The translations under genes and the position numbers were made by a program. Below are positions 26,344 to 36,200 of a stretch of DNA of 64,000 nucleotides, in pieces. This DNA comes from Paenibacillus planticolens (GTDB taxonomy: Bacteria; Bacillota; Bacilli; Paenibacillales; NBRC-103111), in NCBI RefSeq assembly GCF_013141725.1, contig NZ_WHNZ01000079.1, positions 46,380 to 110,379 on the forward strand, in the 5' to 3' direction. Under the pieces are notes generated by a model. That model was not told the origin of the DNA, ran no database searches, and saw only the letters and a program-made list of their open reading frames with translations. Each line of letters begins with the position of its first letter. Positions within the stretch are counted from its first letter, which is position 1.

Positions 26344-27315
26344 ATGATGAAACAAAGGATTCTGGTTACTGGAGGGGCAGGGTTCATCGGAAGCCACCTG
26401 GTGGACTCTCTCCTCTTGGACGGCAACTGCGAAGTGCTTGTGATCGATAATTTTGACGACTACTACGATCGCAAAGTGAAGGAGAACAACATCCGGCAGC
26501 ACTTGCGCTCGCCCGGATACGAGTTAGTGGAAGCCGATATTCGGGACAGAGCCGGCATGGACCGGATTTTCGGCTCCTGGAAACCGGACGCAGTCGTCCA
26601 TCTGGCAGCCAAAGCAGGCGTCCGTCCCTCGCTCGAAATCCCGAGCATATATGTCGACGTCAATCTTGCAGGCACGGTCAACCTGCTCGATGCGTCGGTC
26701 AAATACGGCGTCTCCAAGTTTGTTTTTGGATCGTCGAGTTCTGTATACGGCCTGAATGACAAGGTGCCGTTCTCCGAAGCCGATCCCACCCTGCTCATCG
26801 CCTCGCCGTACGGCGCCACCAAAGCTTCAGGCGAAGCCTTATGCCGAAGCTACAGCCATTGTTTCGGCCTGCCGATCGTCGCGCTGCGCTTCTTCACCGT
26901 CTTCGGTCCCCGGCAGCGGCCGGACCTCGCGATTCATCTGTTTGCCAAAAAGATGGCGATGGGGAAGCCGATCTCCTTATTTGGAGACGGCACAACGAGT
27001 CGCGATTATACGTATGTAGCCGATATCGTAAACGGCATTCGTAGATCCATCGATTTCGACCATCCCGGCTACGAAGTATTCAACCTTGGGAACGACCATC
27101 CGACCAGCTTGCTGGACCTTATCACGGTGCTGGAGAACGCGATGAACAAGAAAGCGATCATTGAGTGGAAGCCGATGCAGATCGGGGACGTCCCCCGGAC
27201 ATGGGCCAACTTCGAGAAAGCGCATCGTCTCCTCGGCTACACGCCGTCTACGAGCTTGGAGGAGGGCATTGGCCGATTTGTGAAGTGGCTGGAGGAAAGC
27301 CAGCCGCTGGCATAA
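26344..27315 (+). CDS. UDP-glucuronate 4-epimerase-like SDR
   Basis: 323 residues. Extended SDR with ILVTGGAGFIGSHLVDSL, a long DNFDDYYDRKVKENNI loop, HLAAKAGVRPSLE, SSSSVYG, the YGATKASGE catalytic pair, RFFTVFGPRQRPDLA and GDGTTSRDYTYV. The AAxAGVRxS motif and DDYYD loop mark the UDP-glucuronate/UDP-glucose 4-epimerase group, especially UDP-GlcA epimerases. With galU and ugd on the other strand this would give UDP-galacturonate. Starts ATG 26344 (second ATG 26347) after CCTAGGAGGAAA. Last gene of the operon; no clear terminator follows. Confidence 0.85.
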   Translation: MMKQRILVTGGAGFIGSHLVDSLLLDGNCEVLVIDNFDDYYDRKVKENNIRQHLRSPGYELVEADIRDRAGMDRIFGSWKPDAVVHLAAKAGVRPSLEIPSIYVDVNLAGTVNLLDASVKYGVSKFVFGSSSSVYGLNDKVPFSEADPTLLIASPYGATKASGEALCRSYSHCFGLPIVALRFFTVFGPRQRPDLAIHLFAKKMAMGKPISLFGDGTTSRDYTYVADIVNGIRRSIDFDHPGYEVFNLGNDHPTSLLDLITVLENAMNKKAIIEWKPMQIGDVPRTWANFEKAHRLLGYTPSTSLEEGIGRFVKWLEESQPLA

Positions 27316-27426
27316 AAGCCGAACACTCGCATATGCCGGCTGTTCCCGCTGCATGCTAAACACTGGCACAAGCTCACGGCTACCACTGCTTGCCGAGGCA
27401 AAGGGCTGTTATGCTTCTTTGGTCAA

Positions 27427-27562
27427 AATAAAGGAAAAAATCCCCTCTAATTTGACTGCAGAAGCTCGTAAGATGCATTTAGCCGGAAAAACTCCCTCTA
27501 TTTGCACCGATTTCGTGAGAGTCTACGAAATCCGGTCAAATTAACGGGAGTTTTTTCCTTTT
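27427..27562. repeat. Composite inverted intergenic repeat
   Basis: Two direct units (GGAAAAAATCCCCTCTAATTTG and GGAAAAACTCCCTCTATTTG, each trimmed here to its core) are followed by an inverted unit (CAAATTAACGGGAGTTTTTTCC core). The outer arms can pair over about 25 bases. This layout is typical of dispersed intergenic repeats in Paenibacillus genomes. Confidence 0.6.
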
Positions 27563-27712
27563 ATTTTCCTGCGAGGCCATCTTTCGAGCGGTTTAGGGGG
27601 AGATTTTCCAGTTATCTTCCTACCGTCGCCCAGGGAAGGGAATCCCCTTCCCACATTTAAGCTTGTTTTAACAGCGCTAACTTCAACCTTTTGCCCTCTC
27701 CGCCTACTTTTA

Positions 27713-27759
27713 CGCTGAAAAACGACGTCTCAGCACCTAACATCGGGGATTTTTCAGCG
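27713..27759. repeat. Hairpin CGCTGAAAAA / TTTTTCAGCG
   Basis: Perfect 10-base arms around a 27-base loop, 28 bases beyond the end of the 27787 gene on its transcript. It could end that transcript but has no T-run, so it may be another dispersed repeat. Confidence 0.45.
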
Positions 27760-27786
27760 ATCGCTTTATCTCCTTCTATCCGCAAG

Positions 27787-28929
27787 CTATACATACAATT
27801 CCAGCAAACGCTTGGCGACATGCTGGAACCCATAATTGCCTTCCACAAATTTGCGGCCGGCCCTGCCTAGTTCATTCGCTTTCGAAGGGTGCGTGAAGAT
27901 GTGGCTGATCGAATTGGCAAAAGCCCACGGATCCGTATAGGCACTGATGACAATACCGTTCTTGTGGTTCGATATGATCTCGGCATTTCCCCCGCGATTC
28001 GTCGTAATGATCGGAAGGCCTGCGCCCATGGCCTCATAATGCACTCTCGCCAGCGGCTCCTGCCACTGCGAGCTGCAAACGAACACATCCCCCAACAGGT
28101 AGATGGAAGGGATTTTGCTCGGAGGCACAAAGTTTGTGAAGACGACTCTGTCTGTGCCCAGCGAATTGCCTAGCTTTCGCAGACTGGAAATATACCCGGT
28201 TACGCGATTATCGCTGAACCATTTGCTTCCGACAATGACCAGCACGGCATCCTCATGCTTTTGGATAACCCTCTGCATCGCCCGCAGCAATACATCAGCC
28301 CCTTTGTTAGCGGATAGCCTTCCAACGAACAGCACAACCTTTTTATTCTCGACGCCGTATTTCTTGCGCAGTGCCGTTCGTTCCGCTTGCGCGTCTTCTC
28401 TCCAAATCGGTTTGTACCGATCCAAATTAATGCCGGAATAGACCGTTTTCACCTTGCTTGCAGCCTCAGGGAAACGATTCACGATTGTGCTTCCGATATA
28501 GTTAGAAATGGACATGATGTTGTGGGCTATTTCTACAACACGGCGCCCCTTGTCATCCGGCAGCTTTTCTTTGCGAAACATCTCGTTATGACAACTCAAA
28601 ACAATCCGGCTTCCAGGCATAGCTTCCTTGATGACGGGCACGTTTAGTGGCCGGTTAAACACATGAATGACGTCAAAAGTCCGGTTGCCTGCCGTTAGCT
28701 TTTTCAGCTCTCTGGCTACATTCATTAAGTAGTTGTTCTTCTCAACCCGAATGTAGGTTACGCCTTTTACAACCTCACGATCGCGAAGGGCGTTGTCTTT
28801 TATGCAAAATACCGTTACTTCATGGTTCGCACTTAAATAAGGAATGACACCATCGATGAAGATTTGAATAGCTCCTCCTCTTATCGAAGGAACAGTCAGC
28901 ATTTCCGTACAAATCAAGGCAATCCTCAC
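27787..28929 (-). CDS. CotSA-like spore coat glycosyltransferase (GT4), copy 2
   Basis: 380 residues, very close to the 16490 protein: ICTEMLTVPSIRGGAIQ, VIHVFNRPLNVP, LSCHNEMFRKEK, VLFVGRLSANKGADVL, SSQWQEPLARVHYEAMGAG and TTNRGGNAEII. The start is GTG 28929 with GGAGTGAAC upstream; the frame opens at 29001, inside the preceding gene. It follows 28955-30088 by 25 bases and ends an operon of two GT4 genes. The match with the coat-operon copy suggests duplication inside the island and a shared coat or exosporium role. Confidence 0.9.
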   Translation of the reverse strand: MRIALICTEMLTVPSIRGGAIQIFIDGVIPYLSANHEVTVFCIKDNALRDREVVKGVTYIRVEKNNYLMNVARELKKLTAGNRTFDVIHVFNRPLNVPVIKEAMPGSRIVLSCHNEMFRKEKLPDDKGRRVVEIAHNIMSISNYIGSTIVNRFPEAASKVKTVYSGINLDRYKPIWREDAQAERTALRKKYGVENKKVVLFVGRLSANKGADVLLRAMQRVIQKHEDAVLVIVGSKWFSDNRVTGYISSLRKLGNSLGTDRVVFTNFVPPSKIPSIYLLGDVFVCSSQWQEPLARVHYEAMGAGLPIITTNRGGNAEIISNHKNGIVISAYTDPWAFANSISHIFTHPSKANELGRAGRKFVEGNYGFQHVAKRLLELYV

Positions 28930-28954
28930 CCTGTTCACTCCAATCCTATACGGT

Positions 28955-30088
28955 TCATTTGGCTTCGTACAGCTCCGATAAACAGCAGGCGTATTTTTCA
29001 AAATTGTACCGCTCTGCGATCAGCTTCCTATTCTCGCGGCCTATTTTGTCACACTTCGCTTTGCTGCTTAACAACGTGCTAATGGCCTGGGCATATGCCT
29101 CCGGTGTGTTATAAAGATCGATAATGTAACCGTTTTTCTCGTTTTGAACAACTTCCGGATTTCCTCCGCGGTTTGAACTGACGACCGGTATTCCTGCAGC
29201 CATAGCTTCGTATTGCACCCTGGCTAACGGCTCCTGCCATTGGGAAGGACAAACAAGCAGATCGCTCATCGTATAATAGCTGGGAAGCCTGTCTACCGGC
29301 ATGAAATTGGTAAAATAGATAGATGCGGACACGGCCTGAGCCCTTCTTTGGAGACTCGTCACATAATTGCTGACGGTCCGGTCACCATACCATTTACTTC
29401 CGACAATGACCAAGGCGGTTTTGGGATGCTTTTTGATAACGGTCTTCATCGCCTCGATCAGATGGTGGCACCCTTTTTTAGGCAGCAGTCTGCCGACAAA
29501 GAGGACAACGTGGAAATCAGCAGGAATACCCAATTCATGCTTTAGCTTCTCCGCGATCTTTTTACCTTTCTTGCTGAAATGAGGCGTAAACCGCTTGGGG
29601 TCTTCCCCCGTGTATAGGGTCGAAATTTTGCTTGCGACTGTAGGAATTACCTTGAGAATATCCTGTTCAACGAATTGACTGACAGTTAGGATATGATCGG
29701 CTAATTGGAAGGCGTTCAGAAGCGTTTGATCATCGCTTTGGCGCTTAAGCAACAAGTTGTGAAGCGATAAAAAAACACGGGCATCCGGCGCTGCTCTCTT
29801 CATGTCTTCAACCCAATTCGGTTTGTTAAATAATTGAATAATGTCAAATGAGTGCGTGCTGCAGTAGCTCTGCACTTCCTTGAAGTATTGGGCTTTGCGA
29901 AAACGAATAAATCTGACGCCATTTATCCACTCATCATTATCAAAGGAAGAATCCTGAATAGAAAAAACCGTAACCGAGTGACCTAGCTTGGTTAAGTTTG
30001 GAGCTATCCGGTCGATCAATAATTCAATGGCTCCGCTTTTGATCGGTGGACAAGGCAGAGAATCCGGGCAGATTAAGGCAATTTTCAT
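28955..30088 (-). CDS. CotSA-like glycosyltransferase (GT4), copy 3
   Basis: 377 residues. IALICPDSLPCPPIKSGAIELLID at the N-terminus, SLHNLLLKR, VLFVGRLLPKKGCHHLIEAM, CPSQWQEPLARVQYEAMAAG and SSNRGGNPEVV. More divergent than copies 1 and 2 but the same family. ATG 30088 follows GAGAGGAGGAC; 38 further residues upstream are open but lack a site. A candidate SigK-type promoter lies at 30134-30161. First gene of a two-gene operon, and immediately downstream of the giant repeat gene's terminator. Confidence 0.89.
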   Translation of the reverse strand: MKIALICPDSLPCPPIKSGAIELLIDRIAPNLTKLGHSVTVFSIQDSSFDNDEWINGVRFIRFRKAQYFKEVQSYCSTHSFDIIQLFNKPNWVEDMKRAAPDARVFLSLHNLLLKRQSDDQTLLNAFQLADHILTVSQFVEQDILKVIPTVASKISTLYTGEDPKRFTPHFSKKGKKIAEKLKHELGIPADFHVVLFVGRLLPKKGCHHLIEAMKTVIKKHPKTALVIVGSKWYGDRTVSNYVTSLQRRAQAVSASIYFTNFMPVDRLPSYYTMSDLLVCPSQWQEPLARVQYEAMAAGIPVVSSNRGGNPEVVQNEKNGYIIDLYNTPEAYAQAISTLLSSKAKCDKIGRENRKLIAERYNFEKYACCLSELYEAK

Positions 30089-30133
30089 GAAAGTCCTCCT
30101 CTCATCGCGGATAAATGTTTTACAGCGTTTCTC

Positions 30134-30161
30134 TATTCTATTCGTCAAGACACATAAATGT
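30134..30161 (-). promoter_or_regulatory. Candidate SigK-type promoter for 30088 operon
   Basis: Minus strand: AC, then 17 bases, then AATAGAATA, which fits the SigK pattern (AC, 16-17, CATANNNTA) except for the first -10 base. About 45 bases before the ATG. Confidence 0.38.
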
Positions 30162-30216
30162 TTGTACAAAATCAAAATCTGCTCCGCTAAACACGACCTC
30201 ACTCAAAGAGAAAGGT

Positions 30217-30250
30217 CAAAAAAAGGACCATGCATAAAGGCATGATCCTT
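30217..30250 (-). terminator. Terminator of the giant repeat gene
   Basis: Minus strand: AAGGATCATGC, short loop, GCATGGTCCTT, then TTTTTTT. It lies nine bases after the stop codon and upstream of the next minus-strand promoter. Confidence 0.9.
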
Positions 30251-30258
30251 CGAAGAAG

Positions 30259-33200
30259 TTAAGCTTTTGATCCTACGGAAATCCAGTTAATGATGCCGTA
30301 CGCATCCGGCGAAAAGCGGGATCGCACAATGTTCAACTGCGCAGTGTTCGTTTGTTTTTGCTTAATAACCGCGTAACAGGCAGGGTGGCTGGTTGTCGCA
30401 GTCAGAACATAATTGACATCGGCATACGGTTCGTCAAAGAGGATCGATATTTCCACAATTTCATCCTGAACTTTTAATTCAAAAGGAACGAGCCCGAATT
30501 GCTGAACGACAGCTTTCTTAACCGGAGGAACCTGTATGGCATGGAAGCTAAGCTTGCTCTCATCCACGCTGCCTGCTGCCAGCTTCGTTCTGTCTACGGC
30601 CCCTTCAGTCAGATGTTCCCCGCTGACCGTGCCGGCAGCTAATTTACTGCCGTCTACACTGTTCGGGGACAGATGGAAGCTGGTGATCGCCTCGTACACC
30701 AACTTGCTGCCATCGATACTTTGGGCCCTGATCTTAGAGCCGTCCAAGACACCGTCGGCAAGGTGCTCGTTGCCTACCGAATCGGCTGCCAGCTTGCTGC
30801 CGTCGACGCTGCCCTCGGATAAGTGCCAGCCGCTGATCGCACCTCTCGCTAGCTTACTGCCGTCTATGCTGCTTTCCGCCAGCTTCGCGCCATACAATGT
30901 GCCGTCCGCCACATGATCTCCCGTCACCGCTCCCGGGGACAATTTGCTGCCGTCCACACTGCCAACTGCCAGCTTGCTGCCATCGATGCTGCTCTCGGTT
31001 AAGTGATACCCGCTGATCGCACCTGACGCTAACTTACTGCCGTCTATGCTGCCTTCCGCCAGCTTCGCGCCAAATAATGCGCCGTCAGCCACATGTTCCC
31101 CCGTCACCGCTCCCGGGGACAATTTGCTGCCGTCCACGCTGCCAACTGCCAGCTTGCTGCCGTCTACAGCTCCGTCAGCAAGATGATTGCCGCTCACAGC
31201 ACGATCGGTCAGCTTGCTGCCATCGATGCTGCTTGCTTGGATCTTAGCGCCGTCCAAAGCTCCTTCGGCAAGATGCTCGGCGCTGACCGCACCGGCTGCC
31301 AGCTTGCTGCCGTCGACGCTGCCCTCGGATAAGTGCCAGCCGCTGATCGCACCCGCCGCTAACTTACTGCCGTCTATGCTGCCTTCTGCCAGCTTCGCGC
31401 CAAACAATGTGCCGTCAGCCACATGATCTCCCGTCACCGCTCCCGGGGACAATTTGCTGCCGTCCACGCTGCCAACTGCCAGCTTGCTTCCGTCTACGCT
31501 GCTCTCGGTTAAGTGATACCCGCTGATCGCACCTGCGGCTAACTTACTGCCTTCTATGCTGCCTTCCGCCAGCTTCGCGCCAAACAATGCGCCGTCAGCC
31601 ACATGTTCCCCCGTCACCGCTCCCGGGGACAATTTGCTGCCGTCCACGCTGCCAACTGCCAGCTTGCTGCCGTCTACAGCTCCGTCAGCAAGATGATTGC
31701 TGCTCACAGCACGATCGGTCAGCTTGCTGCCATCGATGCTGCTTGCTTGGATCTTAGCGCCGTCCAAAGCTCCCTCGGCAAGATGCTCGGCGCTTACCGA
31801 ACCTGCTGCCAGCTTGCTGCCGTCCACGCTGCCTTCGGATATGTGATAGCCGCTGATCGCACCTCTCGCTAGCTTACTGCCGTCTATGCTGCTTTCCGCC
31901 AGCTTCGCGCCAAACAATGCGCCATCAGCCAAATGATCCCCCGTCACCGCTCCCGGGGACAACTTGCTGCTGTCTACGCTATTCGCTGCCAATTTGCTGT
32001 TGTCAATCGCACCGTCCGCGATATGACTGCCGCTCACTGCGCCGGAGATCAACTTACTGCCGTCTACGCTATTCGCTGCCAGCTTGCTGCCGTCGACACT
32101 GCCTTCGGATAAGTGATGGCCGCTGATCGCACCTGACGCTAACTTGCTGCCGTCTATGCTGCCTTCCGCCAGCTTCGCGCCAAACAATGCGCCGTCCGCC
32201 ACATGATCCCCTGTCACCGCTCCCGGAGACAATTTGCTGCCGTCCACACTGCCAACTGCCAGCTTGCTGTTGTCAATCGCACCATCCGCGATATGACTGC
32301 CGCTCACTGCGCCGAAGATCAACTTGCTGCCGTCTATGCTGCCGTCCGCCAACTTCGCGCCAAATAACGCGCCATCGGCCACGTGATCCCCCGTCACCGC
32401 TCCCGGGGTCAGCTTGCTGCTGTCTACGCTGCCAGCCGCCAGCTTACTGCCGTCTACAGCTCCTTCAGCAAGATGATCGCCGCTCACAGCACGATCGGCC
32501 AGCTTGCTGCCATCGATGCTGCCCGCCGCCAGCTTAGCGCCGTCCAAAGCCCCCTCGGCAAGATGCTCGGCGCTTACCGAACCGGCTGCCAGCTTACTGC
32601 CGTCCACAGCTCCCTCCGCAAGATGATTGCCGCTTACCGCGCCGGAGGCCAGCTTCGTGCCGTCTACGCTTTCGTTTGCCAACTTGCCGGCATTGACACT
32701 GCCCGGAGCCAGCTTGCTGCCGTCCACGCTGCCAGCGGTTAAGTGATAGCCGCTGATTGCGCCGGAGGCCAGCTTGCTTCCATCAATGCTGCCTGCCGCC
32801 AGCTTGGCGCCAAACAACGCGCCGTCCGCCAAGTGGTCCCCCGTCACCGCTCCCGGGGACAATTTACTGCTGTCAACGCTGTTTGCTGCCAGCTTGCTGC
32901 TATCTATCGCTCCATCCGCGATATGGCTGCCGCTCACCGAGCTTGCTGTCAACTTGCTGCCGTCGACACTGCCAGCCGCTAGCTTCGCAGCATCCACCAC
33001 GCCGTCTGCGAGGTGATAGTTGCTTACAGCGCCGGATACCAGCTTGCTTCCATCTACGCTGTCCGGCGCCAGTTTCGCGCCCGTCACGGCGCCGGCGCTG
33101 ATGTGCTCGCTGCTCACGGCGTTATCCACGAGCTTGCTTCCGTCAACGCTGCCAGCCGCCAGCTTGCTTCCGTCTACGACGCCTGGCACGATATGCTCGC

Positions 33201-36200
33201 CGGCAACAGCGCCGGATACCAGCTTGCTGCCATCCACGCTGCCCGGCGCCAGCTTCGCTCCGCTGATCGCTCCGTCGATCAAGTGCTCCGTTGTTACCGC
33301 GCCGTCCGCCAGTTTGGAGCTAATTACGCTGTTATCCGCGAGCTTTGACACATCGATGACTCCTGCGGCCAGATGGTTTCGATGCACAGCCCCTTCAGCC
33401 AACTTGGCGGAATCAACGGCGCTGTCTGCAAGATGCTCCCGCCCAATTGCGTTTGGAACCACTTTGCTGCCATCCACGCTGCCTTTCGCCAGCTTACTCC
33501 CGTCAATGGCTCTGTCCACGATGTGCTCATGATGCACGCTGCCTGCCGTCAGCTTGCTGCTGTCCACGCTGCCTGTCGCCAATTTCGCGCCATACACGGA
33601 ACTATCCGCAAGGTGGTAGTTGCTGATTGCGCCTAGCGTCAGTTTGGTGCCATCCACGGAATTCGCCGCCAAGTTGCTGTTCTCGACCGCTCCCGCAGCC
33701 AGATGTTCATTGGCGATAACGCCAATTCCCAGCTTTGCTCCGCTGACCGAGCCGTCCGCCAGTTTATCGCCGGTTACCGCACCTGCAGTCAGCTTCGAGC
33801 TGTCGACAGTTTCTTTCGCAAGCTTGGCGCCGGTGACAGCCCCATCGGCGATATGCTCGCTGCTGATGGCCCGCGCAGCCAGCTTCGCGCTGCTGATCGC
33901 GCCATCGGCGATATGCCTTGAACTCAGCGCGCCGGCAACCAGTTTGCTGCCATGGATGCTCTCGTTAGCCAGCTTCGCCGCAGTGACAGCACCGTCTGCG
34001 ATATGCTCGCTATGCACGGATTTGCCGGAGATTTTGCGGCCCGTTACACTGGCGTCGGCTAACTTAGCTTCTGTAACGGCATTATCGCCTAGTTTGCCTG
34101 CCGTTACGGCTTGCTCCTGCAAGCTCCGGGCCGAGACCGCTCCGGGCTGCAGATGCTGCGGGCCAACTGCGCCGCTCGCCAGTTTATCTTCTGTCACCGC
34201 TCCTTGGGCAAGGGTTTCACCTGTAATGGACTGCTCAATCAGCTTCGTTCCGTCTAAGCTCCGATCAGCAAAAATATTAAGCGTAATCGAGCCGTCCGCG
34301 AGGTGCTGGGACGAAATCGACCCAGGCTTAAGATGACTGCCGTCGATACTATTTTCTTGCAGATGGCGGGAGTCGATGGACATGGAAGCTATTTTGGTGC
34401 CTGTCACAGCTTCCTCCGCAATTTTGCTTGTCGTGATCGTTTGATCCTGCAAATGCTGAGTCGTTACGGCCTCCTCGGCAAGGTGATCGCGATGAATCGC
34501 CGAATACCCGATTTGCTCTTCGCCAATTACGCCATTCCCGATATGCTCGGAGCGAATTGCCCCTAAGCCCAGTTTCTCACTCGTAATGACGCCAGGTTGC
34601 AAATGCGCCGTTCCAATCGTCCCCGGCGAAACGTGTTTGCCAAGCACCGCTCCATCTGTTAAATGCTCGCTGCCAATAATGCTTTGCTGCAGGTGTTCCG
34701 TCGTGATTGCATTTGCAGCAAGCTTATCGGATGTCACGCTTTGTTCCTTCAGCTTCGATGTATCCACGCTGCCTGCCGCCAACAGGTCGTTCGTCACAGC
34801 TCCTTCTTCCAGCTTGGAAGAAGAAATAATGCGTTCGGCCAAATGAAACTGCGAAATGGCTCCTTCGCTAATATGTCTTTCTTCAATTATTTTCTCCGTT
34901 AAATGGCTTGATCCGATGGACTGGCTTTGGATTTTCGAGCCGGAGATGATGCTGTCAGCCAAATGCCAGCTTTGAATCGCCTGCTGCCGGATATGTTTGC
35001 CTTCAATCGAACTTTCAACCAGCTTCGAGGAAGTGATCGATTCATCCTGCAGCTTCGTGTTTGAAATGATATGATCTGCGAGATGTCCGCTCTGAATCGC
35101 CTGCTGCCAGATATGTTTGCCTTCGATTGAGCCTTCCGCCAGCTTCGAGGAAGTGATCGATTCATCCTGCAGCTTTGCGTTTGAAATGCTGTCGTCTGCG
35201 AGATGTCCGCTCTGAATCGCCTGCTGCCGGATATGCTTGCCTTCAATTGAACTTTCAGCCAGCTTCGACGAAGTAATCGATTCATCCTGCAGCTTCACGT
35301 TTGAAATGATATCGTCTGCGAGATGCCCGCTCTGTACCGCTTTCGGAAGAATATGCCTATCTTCGATCGTATTTGGAGCCAGTTTGGCCGATGTAACAGA
35401 GCCATCCTGAATCAGCTTGGCGTGCACGGAGCCTTCGGCCAGATGCCCGGCTTGTATCGCGCCGGGAGCAAGATGCGAAGCCTGGACGGAACCGTCTGCA
35501 AGATGCTCCGTTCGGATCGAAGCGCTGACGATATGCTTGGATTCGATGGATTGAGGGGCGATTTTCTGATTCGTAACCGCTTGATTGGCAAGCTTTTCCT
35601 CGGTGACCGACGCTTGCGCCAGTTTATCCTCCGTAATCACATGACTTTCCAGATGATAACCTTCAATTGCGGCATCCGCGATATGAATAGATCCAATTTG
35701 TCCCGGCGCAATACTGTGGCTCTGGATGCTGCCATCCGCCAAATGCTCGTTGAAAATAACTTTATGTTGGAAATGAACGGAGCAGATGCTCTCATTCGCA
35801 ATTTTTTCTTCCGTAACCGCTTGATCCCTTAGCTTATCCGTTGTGATCGCAGCATCCATCAGTTTGGCGGTGTCAATGCTGTAATTGGATAAATGTTTCG
35901 CCTGAACGGCGCCGCTGCGTATTTTGTCCGCTGAAATCGATTGGTCGTCAATCAACTCATTCGTTATCACAAGCTCGGATAAATGCTGAGATAAAATAGA
36001 ACCGTCCGCCAGCTTAAAGGAATCAATCGTTTGATCGGCGAGTTTATCCGCTGTAATGCTGTTATCCAGCAGCTTGCTGCCCGGAATCGATTGATCCTGT
36101 ATTTTCTCGCCGGAGATGCTGTGCGGAGCCACATGTTCATCGTGAATGCTGTGACCCGCGATCTTATCTCGCGTCACACTCGCTTGCGCCAGCTTCGATT

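Larger units (their letters stand above)
27316..27786. other. Gene-free interval with inverted repeats
   Basis: 471 bases between convergent operons. It holds the three-unit repeat at 27427-27562, a GGGAAGGG hairpin at 27634-27654 and the CGCTGAAAAA hairpin at 27713-27759. No open frame here has a ribosome site or a recognisable product. Confidence 0.7.

Noticed and set aside
30717..32100. Frameshift or pseudogene in the repeat gene
   Set aside because: Register and frame are intact throughout, and head and cap are both in frame.
33620..34336. Open frames of 80-240 residues on the plus strand opposite the repeat gene
   Set aside because: They exist only because the repeat lacks stops on the opposite strand; they have no ribosome sites and simply mirror the repeat.
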